A stretch of 64,000 bases of DNA from Chengkuizengella sp. SCS-71B (GTDB lineage: Bacteria > Bacillota > Bacilli > Paenibacillales > KCTC-33759): positions 2,402,501 through 2,466,500 of the forward strand of contig NZ_JAZHSH010000001.1 of assembly GCF_040100845.1 (NCBI RefSeq). The letters are read 5' to 3'. Below, piece by piece: positions 25,436-33,883 of this stretch. The position numbers and the translations under genes are program-made. The notes beneath the pieces are model-generated. The model was not told the DNA's origin and did not search any database. It saw only the letters and a list, made by a program, of their open reading frames with translations. Position 1 is the stretch's first letter. The number at the start of each line of letters is the position of its first letter.

Positions 25436-26368
25436 TTATGGTAAATTATTTGCAAAAAAGTCGAACCAGTTTTTATATAAAAAACCCTCTACAATATCTT
25501 CAGAATAATGTTTTAATAAAGTTTCCTTTAATGTAATATAATCTCCTGTATGACTCAAATCATTCATCCACAAATCAATTCCATCAAAATCAGAACCAAA
25601 TCCTACATGATGTTGCCCACCTAACTCACAAATATATTCTATGTGCTTTAATAAATCATTTATATATACATCCTCACTAGTATTGACAAAGTAAGGGACA
25701 AAAGATAACCCGATTCTACCTTTATTTTTTATGATTTCTAAGATCTGATCCTTTTTTAAATTTCGAACATGTTTGCAAATATCAAAAACATTTGAATGAG
25801 AGGCTATAAAAGGTTTTTGATTGATTTGAATAAAATCCCAAAATGAGTTTTCACATAAATGAGAAACATCTAAAATAATACCTAAATTATTACATTGTTC
25901 GATAAGCTGCTTCCCTTTTAGTGTAAATCCAGCATTTCTAGGTTCTAACACTCCATCAGCCGCCCAATTTCCATAATTCCATGTGATTCCAATACAACGT
26001 ACACCTAACTCATATAAAATTCTTAAATAAGTTAGATTGCCTGCCAGTGCATCCACACCCTCTAATGTGATCATTGCTCCTATTTTATTTTCAGATAAAG
26101 CAGAGGATAGGTCAGACTTATTTTTCACATGTATAATATGATCATACTTCAAAACTTTTTCGTGAAAAATATGAATATATTTCAAAATATGATCTATATT
26201 TGGATTTTGAATACTTTCAGAAATATAAATAGCAAAACATTGCATTAAAGTATTGCTTTTAATTAATCTTGAATTTGTTACATCGAGATAAAGATGATCA
26301 TCAAATTGAATGTACTCATTTTCATACATTTTCATCAACACATCACAGTGTGCATCGATTACCTTCAT
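25436..26368 (-). CDS. Membrane dipeptidase family (M19) metallopeptidase
   Basis: 310 residues. The binuclear zinc ligands are visible: HCD at the N terminus (DAHCDVL, residues 5-11), Glu in TLEGVDAL, the histidines in DVSHLC and ASHSN, and GFGSDFDGID near the C terminus. Members hydrolyse dipeptides, including D-residue-containing ones. No signal peptide is present. It lies between spoVS and korA, a place commonly occupied by this gene in Paenibacillaceae as far as I recall. Confidence 0.87.
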   Translation of the reverse strand: MKVIDAHCDVLMKMYENEYIQFDDHLYLDVTNSRLIKSNTLMQCFAIYISESIQNPNIDHILKYIHIFHEKVLKYDHIIHVKNKSDLSSALSENKIGAMITLEGVDALAGNLTYLRILYELGVRCIGITWNYGNWAADGVLEPRNAGFTLKGKQLIEQCNNLGIILDVSHLCENSFWDFIQINQKPFIASHSNVFDICKHVRNLKKDQILEIIKNKGRIGLSFVPYFVNTSEDVYINDLLKHIEYICELGGQHHVGFGSDFDGIDLWMNDLSHTGDYITLKETLLKHYSEDIVEGFLYKNWFDFFANNLP

Positions 26369-26434
26369 TTATATTCCCCTCTCTTATTAACAATATTAAA
26401 GTTATATAATCAATCCATGAAATGTTTTTAAGCA

Positions 26435-26464
26435 TAAAAAAACCTGTCTACTATGTAAACAGGT
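26435..26464 (-). terminator. Intrinsic terminator downstream of spoVS
   Basis: ACCTGT...ACAGGT with seven Ts on the minus strand, 18 bp after the spoVS stop. Confidence 0.85.
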
Positions 26465-26482
26465 ACTCCATAATGTAAAGGA

Positions 26483-26743
26483 TTATCTAGGCTCCACAAT
26501 TAATTTAATTGCTGTCCGATCTTCCCCATCAATTAATATATCTGTAAAGGCAGGAATACAAATCAAGTCAACCCCACTAGGTGCCACAAATCCTCTTGCA
26601 ATGGCTACAGCTTTTATCGCTTGATTTAGTGCACCTGCACCAATAGCTTGAAGCTCAGCACTTCCACGCTCACGTAATACACCAGCCAGTGCGCCTGCTA
26701 CGGAGTTTGGATTGGATTTAGCGGAAACTTTTAATACTTCCAT
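26483..26743 (-). CDS. spoVS: Stage V sporulation protein S
   Basis: 86-residue Alba-like protein needed for correct coat assembly and cortex completion in B. subtilis. Near-identical to the family norm: MEVLKVSAKSNPNSVAGALA at the start, IGAGALNQAIKAVAIARG, and the IKLIVEPR terminus. The open frame extends 15 codons upstream, but AAGGAGGT lies 7 nt before the ATG at 26743, matching the universal family start. Lies downstream of ymdB, as in Bacillus. Confidence 0.96.
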   Translation of the reverse strand: MEVLKVSAKSNPNSVAGALAGVLRERGSAELQAIGAGALNQAIKAVAIARGFVAPSGVDLICIPAFTDILIDGEDRTAIKLIVEPR

Positions 26744-26860
26744 GGACAGTACCTCCTTGAGAATGTTTGCCTTGGCTATACTTTGCATTAGTAATAATAT
26801 TCGTGAAAATTAAAAAAATTCCTTCTTTTCATGAAAAGAGATTTAATTCTCTCTAAATTA

Positions 26861-27655
26861 TCAATCGAAAATCACTTGATCTTCTGCAATTCTAATGAGA
26901 TCCATTTTTTTTGCAAGACCAGTTGAATCATCTATTTGTATGATACATCCATGAAACTGCCATTTACCTTCATCAGGCGTAAATCTAACTGGCAACTGAG
27001 TTTTAAACTTTCGTAAGACTGACGATCGTTCCATACCTAATACACCTTCTTTTGATCCAACCATCCCGATATCAGTTACATAAGCAGTGCCCTGCGGTAA
27101 AATTTGATTATCGTTCGTTTGTACATGAGTATGCGTTCCAAGAACGACAGATGCCCTTCCGTCTAAGTGCCATCCCATCGCTATTTTTTCAGAAGTTGCT
27201 TCAGCATGAAAATCAACTAATATATTTTTTTGTTTTTTATTTAATTGATTAAGAATCTCATCTGCTTTTTCAAATGGACAGTCCAATGGCGGAAGGAACG
27301 TTCTGCCTTGTAAATTAACTATGACAAGTTCTTTTGTTTTATTTTTTATGATGGTAAACCCTCTTCCAGGAGTTCCTGAAGGAAAGTTTGCAGGACGCAC
27401 AATTCTTTCCTCCTCATCGATAAAATCAAAAATCTCTTTGTTATCCCAAGTATGGTTCCCCATTGTAATACCGTGAACACCTAAATCATAAAAATGGTTA
27501 GCAATCTTACGAGTAATCCCTCTTCCTCCAGCAGCGTTTTCACCATTGGCTATAATGATGTCAGGTTGATACTTTTGTTTTACATAGGGTAAAACATCTT
27601 CCAATGCTTTTCGTCCAACAGAACCAACAATATCTCCTATAAATAATACTTTAAT
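26861..27655 (-). CDS. ymdB: YmdB metallophosphoesterase (2',3'-cAMP phosphodiesterase), ATT start
   Basis: Dinuclear metallophosphoesterase that controls biofilm and motility gene expression in B. subtilis. Motifs: IGDIVGS (metal ligand Asp), NGENAAGGRGI, MGNHTWD, VDFHAEATSEK and GTHTHVQT. With the start proposed here the protein has 264 residues, equal to B. subtilis YmdB. Codons upstream of KVLFIGD are AGG GAG GAA AAT AAA ATT AAA, with an in-frame TAA before them, and GGGAGG 8 nt from ATT. The only alternative, TTG at 27604, would remove the first metal-binding motif. It follows rny, as in Bacillus. Confidence 0.9.
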   Translation of the reverse strand: MKVLFIGDIVGSVGRKALEDVLPYVKQKYQPDIIIANGENAAGGRGITRKIANHFYDLGVHGITMGNHTWDNKEIFDFIDEEERIVRPANFPSGTPGRGFTIIKNKTKELVIVNLQGRTFLPPLDCPFEKADEILNQLNKKQKNILVDFHAEATSEKIAMGWHLDGRASVVLGTHTHVQTNDNQILPQGTAYVTDIGMVGSKEGVLGMERSSVLRKFKTQLPVRFTPDEGKWQFHGCIIQIDDSTGLAKKMDLIRIAEDQVIFD

Positions 27656-27785
27656 TTTATTTTCCTCCCTTTATCTATGTAATTAACAAAACAAAAACCA
27701 CCCAATTGGCAGTCTTTTGAACATGTTAAGTCTATTCTTTTTCATATCATGTTTTCAGTGTTCAAACTCATTTTTTGGATAATAT

Positions 27786-27812
27786 AAAAGTGGCTTATGT
27801 AAGCCACTTTTA
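27786..27812 (-). terminator. Intrinsic terminator downstream of rny
   Basis: AAAAGTGGCTTA / TAAGCCACTTTT, near-perfect 12-bp stem with a 2-3 base loop, 7 bp after the rny stop. Confidence 0.85.
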
Positions 27813-27818
27813 TAAATC

Positions 27819-29360
27819 TTATTTTGCGTATTCAACCGCTCTAGTTTCACGAATAACAGTCACTTTAATGTGACCAGGATATTCTAATTCATCTTCAATT
27901 TGAGACGTTATCGTACGTGCAAGTCGATAAGCTTCAGTATCGTCAACTTGTTCAGGATGAACCATGACTCTTATTTCTCTACCTGCTTGTATTGCATAGG
28001 ACTTTTCAACACCCTCAAATGATTCAGAAATCTCTTCTAACTTCTCTAAGCGTTTGATATATGTTTCTAAGGTTTCTCTTCTTGCTCCAGGTCTTGCTGC
28101 TGAAAGCGCATCTGCAGCTCCAACTAGCATAGAAATTACTGAAGTTGCTTCACAATCACCATGGTGTGAAGCGATACTGTTAATAACCACAGGATGTTCT
28201 TTATATTTTTTCGCAAGTTCTACACCAATTTCAACATGAGACCCTTCTACTTCATGGTCTAAAGCTTTTCCAATATCATGTAAAAGTCCAGCACGTTTTG
28301 CCAAAGTGATATCTTCGCCTAATTCACCGGCCATTAGACCCGCTAAATAAGCAACCTCTAATGAATGTCTTAATACATTTTGTCCATAACTAGAACGGAA
28401 TTTTAAACGTCCTAAAATCTTAATTAGATCAGGATGCAAACCATGAACACCAGCTTCAAAAGTAGCTTGTTCACCGTATTCACGAATACGCTCATCCACT
28501 TCTTTGCGTGATTTATCGACCATTTCTTCAATACGAGCCGGATGAATTCTTCCATCAGCCACTAATTTTTCTAGTGAAGTTCTGGCAATCTCTCTTCTGA
28601 TTGGGTCAAATCCCGACAATATAACTGCTTCAGGAGTATCATCGATAATTAAATCAATTCCAGTTAATGTTTCTAAAGCTCTTATATTACGGCCCTCTCG
28701 TCCAATGATTCTACCTTTCATTTCTTCATTTGGAAGTGAAACAACTGAAACTGTCGTTTCAGCAACATGGTCAGCAGCACATCTTTGGATAGCAAGTGAA
28801 ATGATATCTTTCGCTTTCTTATCCGCTTCTTCTTTCGCCCTTTGCTCAATTTCTTTAACGAGCTGTGCTGTTTCATGCCTAGTTTCCTGTTCAACACGAT
28901 TTAGTATTATATCTTTGGCCTCACTCAACGTAAGATTTGAAATTCGCTCTAATTCAGAAACTTGCTTGTCATGGATTAGTTGAATTTGTGACTGTTTATC
29001 ATCAATTTGCTTCTCCTTGTTGGCAATTTTTTCTTCTTTACGCTCAAAAGATTCTATTTTTTTATCCAGCGATTCCTCTTTTTGCAACAATCGTCTTTCT
29101 AGTCGTTGGACTTCATTTCGACGGTCACGAATGTCTTTTTCAGCTTCGATTCGGATTTTGTGCGCTTCATCTTTAGCTTCTAATATATTTTCCTTTTTAA
29201 GTGCTTCAGCATCTTTCTTAGCATTTAACATTATCTGCTCAGCTGCATGTTCAGCACTAGTGATCTTAGCTTCTGCAAGAGATTTGCGGATAAAATAACC
29301 AATCCCGAAGCATATTAAACCAACACCAACAACGAGAACGATAATCCAAATGGGATCCAT
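27819..29360 (-). CDS. rny: Ribonuclease Y
   Basis: Membrane-anchored endoribonuclease that starts bulk mRNA decay. An N-terminal membrane helix (about residues 3-24) is followed by a long charged coiled coil (about 30-190), a KH domain with [15 protein letters not shown] and an HD domain with [17 protein letters not shown]. 513 residues. ATG after GGAGGTGA. Its partners in the Y-complex (ricA here) lie on the same window side. ymdB is next downstream. Confidence 0.96.
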   Translation of the reverse strand: MDPIWIIVLVVGVGLICFGIGYFIRKSLAEAKITSAEHAAEQIMLNAKKDAEALKKENILEAKDEAHKIRIEAEKDIRDRRNEVQRLERRLLQKEESLDKKIESFERKEEKIANKEKQIDDKQSQIQLIHDKQVSELERISNLTLSEAKDIILNRVEQETRHETAQLVKEIEQRAKEEADKKAKDIISLAIQRCAADHVAETTVSVVSLPNEEMKGRIIGREGRNIRALETLTGIDLIIDDTPEAVILSGFDPIRREIARTSLEKLVADGRIHPARIEEMVDKSRKEVDERIREYGEQATFEAGVHGLHPDLIKILGRLKFRSSYGQNVLRHSLEVAYLAGLMAGELGEDITLAKRAGLLHDIGKALDHEVEGSHVEIGVELAKKYKEHPVVINSIASHHGDCEATSVISMLVGAADALSAARPGARRETLETYIKRLEKLEEISESFEGVEKSYAIQAGREIRVMVHPEQVDDTEAYRLARTITSQIEDELEYPGHIKVTVIRETRAVEYAK

Positions 29361-29572
29361 GATTCATTCACCTCCTCGTTGATAAAACTCCAAGGGTTAG
29401 CCTGGGATAATATGGTTTTTTTAATCCGATTTACATTTTCATTTAATCATTCTTTTTTCATACTTGGCAGAAAGTTGATAAAAATTGGCGAAAAAAATAG
29501 GTGAATATACATGAATATTTTATCTTTAATAAAATAAGGTTGTCAAGTAAGGAAATGATTTAGAATATAAAT

Positions 29573-30229
29573 CTACCATTCATTCGTTTCCTCTTTCTCA
29601 ATTTTTTCTAAAATATTGCGAATTAAAGAATATTCAAATCCTCTTCTCATTAAAAAAGAACTGATTTTAGATTTTTTTTTGGTATAATCCCCACTCTGAT
29701 TATCCCATCTTTTTTTCGCTAATTGATACGCCACTTCAAATTCCAATTCTTTATCTAATTCCTGTATCACTTGTGTGATTATCACTTTTTTGATACCTTT
29801 TTGAGACAATTCTTGTTCAATCCATTTCAATCCTTTTTTTTGATGTTTCATTCGATAATTTGCTAAGTTGAGTGCATAACTATAATCATCAATGAATTTT
29901 CTCTTTTCTAAATGATCTAGAGTATGATCAATCAAGGTTTCTTCATAACCTTTTTCACTTAATTTTTGTTTAAGCTCAAATCTTGACTTACCTCTACGTG
30001 AAATAATACGAATTGCTTGACGCTGTATGATCTGCTTCTCTTCATCTTCTACAACCTGCTTTATCTTTGTTTCATTTATTTCTTCCCCTTTAAGCAAACG
30101 ATGTTTGACAAGTATGTCTTCATGAACAGAAAGCACATATCGATCATTCACATATATATTGTATCGATTTCGATTATTTTTTTGCTTTTCAACTAAAGTA
30201 ATCAAATCTTTTTCAGACTTAGTGCTCAT
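29573..30229 (-). CDS. recX: Regulatory protein RecX
   Basis: 218 residues; modulates RecA filament growth. Contains the repeated three-helix RecX units, for example RQAIRIISRRGKSRFELKQKLSEKGYEE-type and HLEKRKFIDDYSYALNLANYRM. Slightly longer at the N terminus than E. coli RecX, as usual in Firmicutes. ATG at 30229 preceded by AGGAGAGG. Separated from recA by a 288-bp stretch that contains an IS200/IS605 relic, so the pair is no longer tightly linked. Confidence 0.9.
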   Translation of the reverse strand: MSTKSEKDLITLVEKQKNNRNRYNIYVNDRYVLSVHEDILVKHRLLKGEEINETKIKQVVEDEEKQIIQRQAIRIISRRGKSRFELKQKLSEKGYEETLIDHTLDHLEKRKFIDDYSYALNLANYRMKHQKKGLKWIEQELSQKGIKKVIITQVIQELDKELEFEVAYQLAKKRWDNQSGDYTKKKSKISSFLMRRGFEYSLIRNILEKIEKEETNEW

Positions 30230-30263
30230 CAAAACCTCTCTCCTATAATGATATATGTAGATA

Positions 30264-30286
30264 AAGCACCTTCAATGAAGGTGCTT
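30264..30286 (-). terminator. Hairpin between recA and recX
   Basis: AAGCACCTTC / GAAGGTGCTT, perfect 10-bp stem with a 3-base loop and a short T-rich run on the minus strand. Located outside the IS right end; may terminate recA transcripts or belong to the insertion. Confidence 0.5.
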
Positions 30287-30288
30287 CG

Positions 30289-30413
30289 GTGAACTACACA
30301 CCACTTAACACCTTTAGTGTTTGAAGTGGGTGCTTCTTGGGAAGTAGATACTTTTTAGTAGCTATCTATATGTACCAAGCAATAAGGGTAGTCCCTACCC
30401 TTAAATATACTAA
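30289..30413 (-). mobile_element. IS200/IS605-type right end (possible omega-RNA 3' part)
   Basis: Directly downstream of the tnpB relic stop codon. On the minus strand it holds AAGGGTA/TACCCTT, a hairpin CCACTT-AACAC / GTGTT-AAGTGG (30301-30329) and the terminal GTAGTTCAC (30289-30297), the typical end of IS200/IS605 right ends. GAAGCACCCACTTC before the hairpin resembles conserved right-end/omega-RNA sequence. Boundary on the tnpB side is approximate. Confidence 0.65.
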
Positions 30414-30508
30414 CTATCCCATGGCTATTTTTAGTAGATTGATATTTGCGTTCAGGTCTCTATTATGGTGGCTATTACTTGCATATTTTTTAGGTGCAAT
30501 GACCAGTT
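30414..30508 (-). pseudogene. Relic of tnpB (C-terminal fragment)
   Basis: About 30 codons remain open before a stop at 30507-30509. The end reads SHHNRDLNANINLLKIAMG followed by TAG, matching the HxRDxNAAxNI signature at the C terminus of TnpB/OrfB of IS200/IS605 elements. The cysteine pairs of the zinc finger upstream are not recognisable and nothing else of the gene is left. Lies between recA and recX. Confidence 0.75.
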
Positions 30509-30517
30509 AAATTATAT

Positions 30518-31561
30518 TTACTCATTTGTAGCTAATGGGGCTTTATTTTCTGCTTTTTCATCTTCATTCTCATCTGGGATAAGATCTTTATCTATTCTAA
30601 TCTTTGCTTCTATTTCCTCTGCGAGCTCTACACTGTCCTTTAAAAATTGTTTTGCATTCTCTCTTCCTTGGCCTAATCTCTCGCCCTCATAAGAATACCA
30701 TGCTCCACTTTTATTGATAATATCTAATTCTGTACCAATATCTATGATGCTTCCTTCACGAGAAATTCCTTCGCCATACATAATATCAAGCTCAGCCTGT
30801 TTAAATGGGGGCGCTACTTTGTTTTTCACTACTTTGACACGCGTCCTATTCCCAACCATATCATTTCCTTGTTTAAGGGTTTCAATGCGTCTCACGTCAA
30901 GTCTGACAGAAGAATAAAACTTCAGTGCTCTACCACCTGGAGTTGTTTCTGGATTTCCAAACATCACACCTACTTTTTCACGCAGCTGATTAATGAAAAT
31001 AGCTATCGTTTTAGATTTGCTGATTGCTCCAGATAGTTTTCTCAATGCCTGTGACATTAAACGGGCTTGAAGACCTACATGAGAATCACCCATCTCACCT
31101 TCAATTTCTGCTTTAGGAACTAACGCAGCAACAGAATCAACAACGATAATATCAATAGCACCACTACGAACCAATGCTTCTGCAATTTCCAGTGCTTGTT
31201 CTCCTGTATCAGGTTGTGACAAAAGTAACTCATCGATGTTTACTCCTAGCTTCTTAGCATATACAGGGTCAAGAGCATGTTCTGCATCAATAAATGCTGC
31301 TTGTCCACCAGATTTTTGTGCTTCAGCAATAGCATGAAGAGCTACTGTCGTTTTACCAGAAGACTCAGGTCCAAATACCTCTATAATTCTTCCTCTAGGG
31401 AAGCCACCAATTCCCAAAGCAATGTCTAAAGCAAGAGCTCCACTTGAAATCGTTTCTACCTGAGTACTAGTAGATTCTCCTAATTTCATTACGGAACCTT
31501 TTCCAAATTGTTTTTCTATTTGACGTAAAGCCATATCTAAAGCAGCGCGACGATCTGTCAA
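30518..31561 (-). CDS. recA: Recombinase RecA
   Basis: Strand-exchange protein and co-protease for LexA self-cleavage. Walker [18 protein letters not shown], the L1 region and L2 loop with [17 protein letters not shown] are intact. TTG at 31561 gives [12 protein letters not shown], the usual start in the family, with AAGGAAGTGA properly spaced; the longer GTG frame (31570) would start on top of that site. Own promoter with SOS box at 31779-31830; the leader of about 210 nt contains a MITE-like element. Confidence 0.97.
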   Translation of the reverse strand: MTDRRAALDMALRQIEKQFGKGSVMKLGESTSTQVETISSGALALDIALGIGGFPRGRIIEVFGPESSGKTTVALHAIAEAQKSGGQAAFIDAEHALDPVYAKKLGVNIDELLLSQPDTGEQALEIAEALVRSGAIDIIVVDSVAALVPKAEIEGEMGDSHVGLQARLMSQALRKLSGAISKSKTIAIFINQLREKVGVMFGNPETTPGGRALKFYSSVRLDVRRIETLKQGNDMVGNRTRVKVVKNKVAPPFKQAELDIMYGEGISREGSIIDIGTELDIINKSGAWYSYEGERLGQGRENAKQFLKDSVELAEEIEAKIRIDKDLIPDENEDEKAENKAPLATNE

Positions 31562-31595
31562 AGAACTCACTTCCTTTTTTCATCTTTATAGATAT

Positions 31596-31760
31596 GTTCA
31601 AAAAGCCCTCTTTTGATCACGAAGTGGAGCAAGTATGCAAATACGACATCGAATATTGCACTCACATTTGAAGTCCGGTGCTCATGTAACAATTACACTC
31701 AGCTCCAGCTTCTGCATATTCGCACAATCTTCTTGGTGCTGAAAACCGAACTTTTTGAAC
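31596..31760. mobile_element. MITE-like 165-bp inverted-repeat element in the recA leader
   Basis: GTTCAAAAAG at 31596-31605 and its exact complement at 31751-31760 bound the element; pairing continues imperfectly inward (shared TTTT, CAC-AAG, TATGCA and GAGC blocks) over about 50 bp. No coding potential. It lies between the recA promoter and start codon, so it is transcribed as part of the leader. No clear target-site duplication was seen. A lone copy of the terminal 10-mer lies at 58815-58824. Confidence 0.6.
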
Positions 31761-31778
31761 ACTTACTTTGATATTCAT

Positions 31779-31807
31779 ATAATACCTTGTTTTCGTGTTC
31801 TTGCCAA
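31779..31807 (-). promoter_or_regulatory. Sigma-A promoter of recA
   Basis: On the minus strand TTGGCA (31802-31807) and TATTAT (31779-31784) with exactly 17 bp between. Transcription would start near 31772, giving a leader of about 210 nt. Confidence 0.85.
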
Positions 31808-31816
31808 GCATTTTTT

Positions 31817-31830
31817 CGAACATATATTCG
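31817..31830. promoter_or_regulatory. LexA/DinR SOS box of recA
   Basis: CGAACATATATTCG matches the Firmicutes SOS box CGAACRNRYGTTCG in all but one defined position and sits 9 bp upstream of the -35 hexamer. Confidence 0.85.
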
Positions 31831-31842
31831 ATTCGATTATTT

Positions 31843-31879
31843 TAAAAAAACCGTAACAAAGAAATGTCTTCGTTACGGT
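31843..31879 (-). terminator. Intrinsic terminator of the rimO-pgsA-cinA unit
   Basis: ACCGTAAC-g-AAG...CTT-t-GTTACGGT with seven Ts on the minus strand. It ends the cinA transcript just before the recA promoter, showing recA is an independent unit here. Confidence 0.88.
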
Positions 31880-31999
31880 GCTTCCGATATCGTTATTATA
31901 TATGAAAAAATAGTAAGACACAAGTGAATTAATAGAATTTGATGTCGAAATTAATACTAAAACCTCAATTCGTGCGCTTGCCTGGGAAATATCAACTGA

Positions 32000-33256
32000 T
32001 TATATTTCCCTTATTTCTTTCCATAATTGATATAAAGCATATTTTGCTGCTCTTAGTTGAACCATTTCACGATTTCCTGGCAATTGTACTGATTTCACCT
32101 TTATTGGAGACCCCTTTTGTTTAATCCCTATATATACTAATCCGACAGGTTTCCCTTCAGATTCTGAAGGTCCAGCAACACCAGTTACCGAAATAGACCA
32201 ATCTGTATTTGTTTGATGATTCAAATTTTCAGCTAACATCTCCGCTGTTTGTGTACTAACTGCACCTGGAGCATCTTTTCCTTCCAACACCTCCATAGGA
32301 ATATGAAGAAACTCGTGTTTCATTTGATTACTGTAACAAACAACACCACCTCGATAAACTGAAGAACTACCTCCAACACTTGTAATCAGTTCACTAACCT
32401 TTCCACCTGTACAGCTCTCAGCAACAGATAGTGTAAGGTTCTTAGAACTCATCATTTTTATTAATGCTTCTTCAAAAGTGATATTTTCTGATGCATAAAG
32501 ATATTTACCTGCTCTTTTGATAATTTCATTCTCTACAGATTTCATTTTTTCAAATGCTTTCTTTTGAGTTTCAGCTTTTGTTGTAAGTCGAATCATTACT
32601 TCTCCTTCTTTAGCATAAGGAGCAATGGAAGGATCGATTTGTTGCTCCATCAAATCCTTTAAACGGTCCTCGAGTATTGATTCACCAATTCCTGCAAATT
32701 TTAAAAACTTTGAATGCAGCGGTTGCTGATCCCCAATAATAGATTGCAGCCATGGAACAGCATATCGATCAAACATAGGTTTCAACTCTTTAGGAGGGCC
32801 AGGCAACAATATGTAATGATGTTTATTTTGAGTTAGAGCAACTCCGACAGCAAGTCCTGTATCATTTTGCAAAGGTTCACAACCAGAAACAATATAGGCT
32901 TGTTTAATATTATTTTCGGTCATATTAATTCCACGTTTTTTAAACAATTCTCTCATTTTTTTCAATGAAGGCTCATGAACTTCAATTGATCTCCCTACAA
33001 ATTCTGCAAAAATATCTTTCGTTAAATCATCTTGAGTAGGTCCCAAACCTCCACAACATATAATAAAATCAGCACGATTATCTGCTATTTTTAATGCTTC
33101 AGCGATCCTCTCTTTATTATCTCCGACAACAGTTTGAAAATAAACATTCATGCCAATTTGAGCTAATTTTTCAGATAAATATTGAGCATTGGTATTCACA
33201 ATTTGTCCTAATAAAATTTCTGTACCTACTGCTATAATTTCAGCTTTCAATGACAT
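32000..33256 (-). CDS. cinA: CinA: nicotinamide-nucleotide amidase / competence-damage protein
   Basis: 418 residues. The N-terminal MoCF-like domain (EIIAVGTEILLGQI; CGGLGPTQDD; LLPGPPKEL) and the C-terminal CinA amidase domain (LSVAESCTGGKVSELITSVGGSS) are both complete. The C-terminal part deamidates NMN in pyridine nucleotide salvage. ATG start. Lies between pgsA and recA, the standard Bacillales order, although here a terminator separates it from recA. Confidence 0.94.
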   Translation of the reverse strand: MSLKAEIIAVGTEILLGQIVNTNAQYLSEKLAQIGMNVYFQTVVGDNKERIAEALKIADNRADFIICCGGLGPTQDDLTKDIFAEFVGRSIEVHEPSLKKMRELFKKRGINMTENNIKQAYIVSGCEPLQNDTGLAVGVALTQNKHHYILLPGPPKELKPMFDRYAVPWLQSIIGDQQPLHSKFLKFAGIGESILEDRLKDLMEQQIDPSIAPYAKEGEVMIRLTTKAETQKKAFEKMKSVENEIIKRAGKYLYASENITFEEALIKMMSSKNLTLSVAESCTGGKVSELITSVGGSSSVYRGGVVCYSNQMKHEFLHIPMEVLEGKDAPGAVSTQTAEMLAENLNHQTNTDWSISVTGVAGPSESEGKPVGLVYIGIKQKGSPIKVKSVQLPGNREMVQLRAAKYALYQLWKEIREI

Positions 33257-33295
33257 CCCCTCCTAAAATAAAAAACAACAGGTAGTATAACTTAC

Positions 33296-33883
33296 CTATT
33301 GTTTATTTGTTGATAAATGTATGACTGATTTATTTTTAAGAAAATAATCAATTCCTGAATATACTGTAATAATGACAGCGATCCAACTTGCAACAAGATC
33401 AAATGGAAATCCGATAAATGTAAAAGGAAAATTATTGAGCAACAGTGCAATTATAGCCGTAATCTGAGATGCAGTTTTCCATTTACCCCATTTACTTGCA
33501 GCCACAACTTTTCCATCTAATAATGCAACTTGCCTTAGTCCTGTTACAGCAAACTCACGACTAATGATAACGATGGCAATCCAGGCTTCCAATTTCCCCA
33601 TATCTACTAGTGAAATTAACACAGCTGCAACTAATAACTTATCAGCTAGAGGATCAAGTAATTTTCCTAAATTTGTAACAATCTTCCTTTTTCGAGCAAT
33701 ATATCCATCTAACCCATCCGTGCTGGCAGCAATGATAAAAATTAATGTTGCAATAATTTGACTATATGTAATTTCAAATTGAGCAAATTCTAAAGGTGGA
33801 AAATCTAAATTAACCAATAAAAAAAACATAATGATTGGTACCAAAAAAATCCTGGCCAAAGTTATGCGATTGGCTAAGTTCAT
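33296..33883 (-). CDS. pgsA: CDP-diacylglycerol--glycerol-3-phosphate 3-phosphatidyltransferase
   Basis: 195-residue membrane enzyme of phosphatidylglycerol synthesis. The CDP-alcohol phosphatidyltransferase motif D-G-x2-A-R-x8-G-x3-D-x3-D is complete in DGLDGYIARK...GKLLDPLADK (residues 56-82). Several membrane helices. The ATG overlaps the rimO stop by 4 bp. Confidence 0.94.
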   Translation of the reverse strand: MNLANRITLARIFLVPIIMFFLLVNLDFPPLEFAQFEITYSQIIATLIFIIAASTDGLDGYIARKRKIVTNLGKLLDPLADKLLVAAVLISLVDMGKLEAWIAIVIISREFAVTGLRQVALLDGKVVAASKWGKWKTASQITAIIALLLNNFPFTFIGFPFDLVASWIAVIITVYSGIDYFLKNKSVIHLSTNKQ

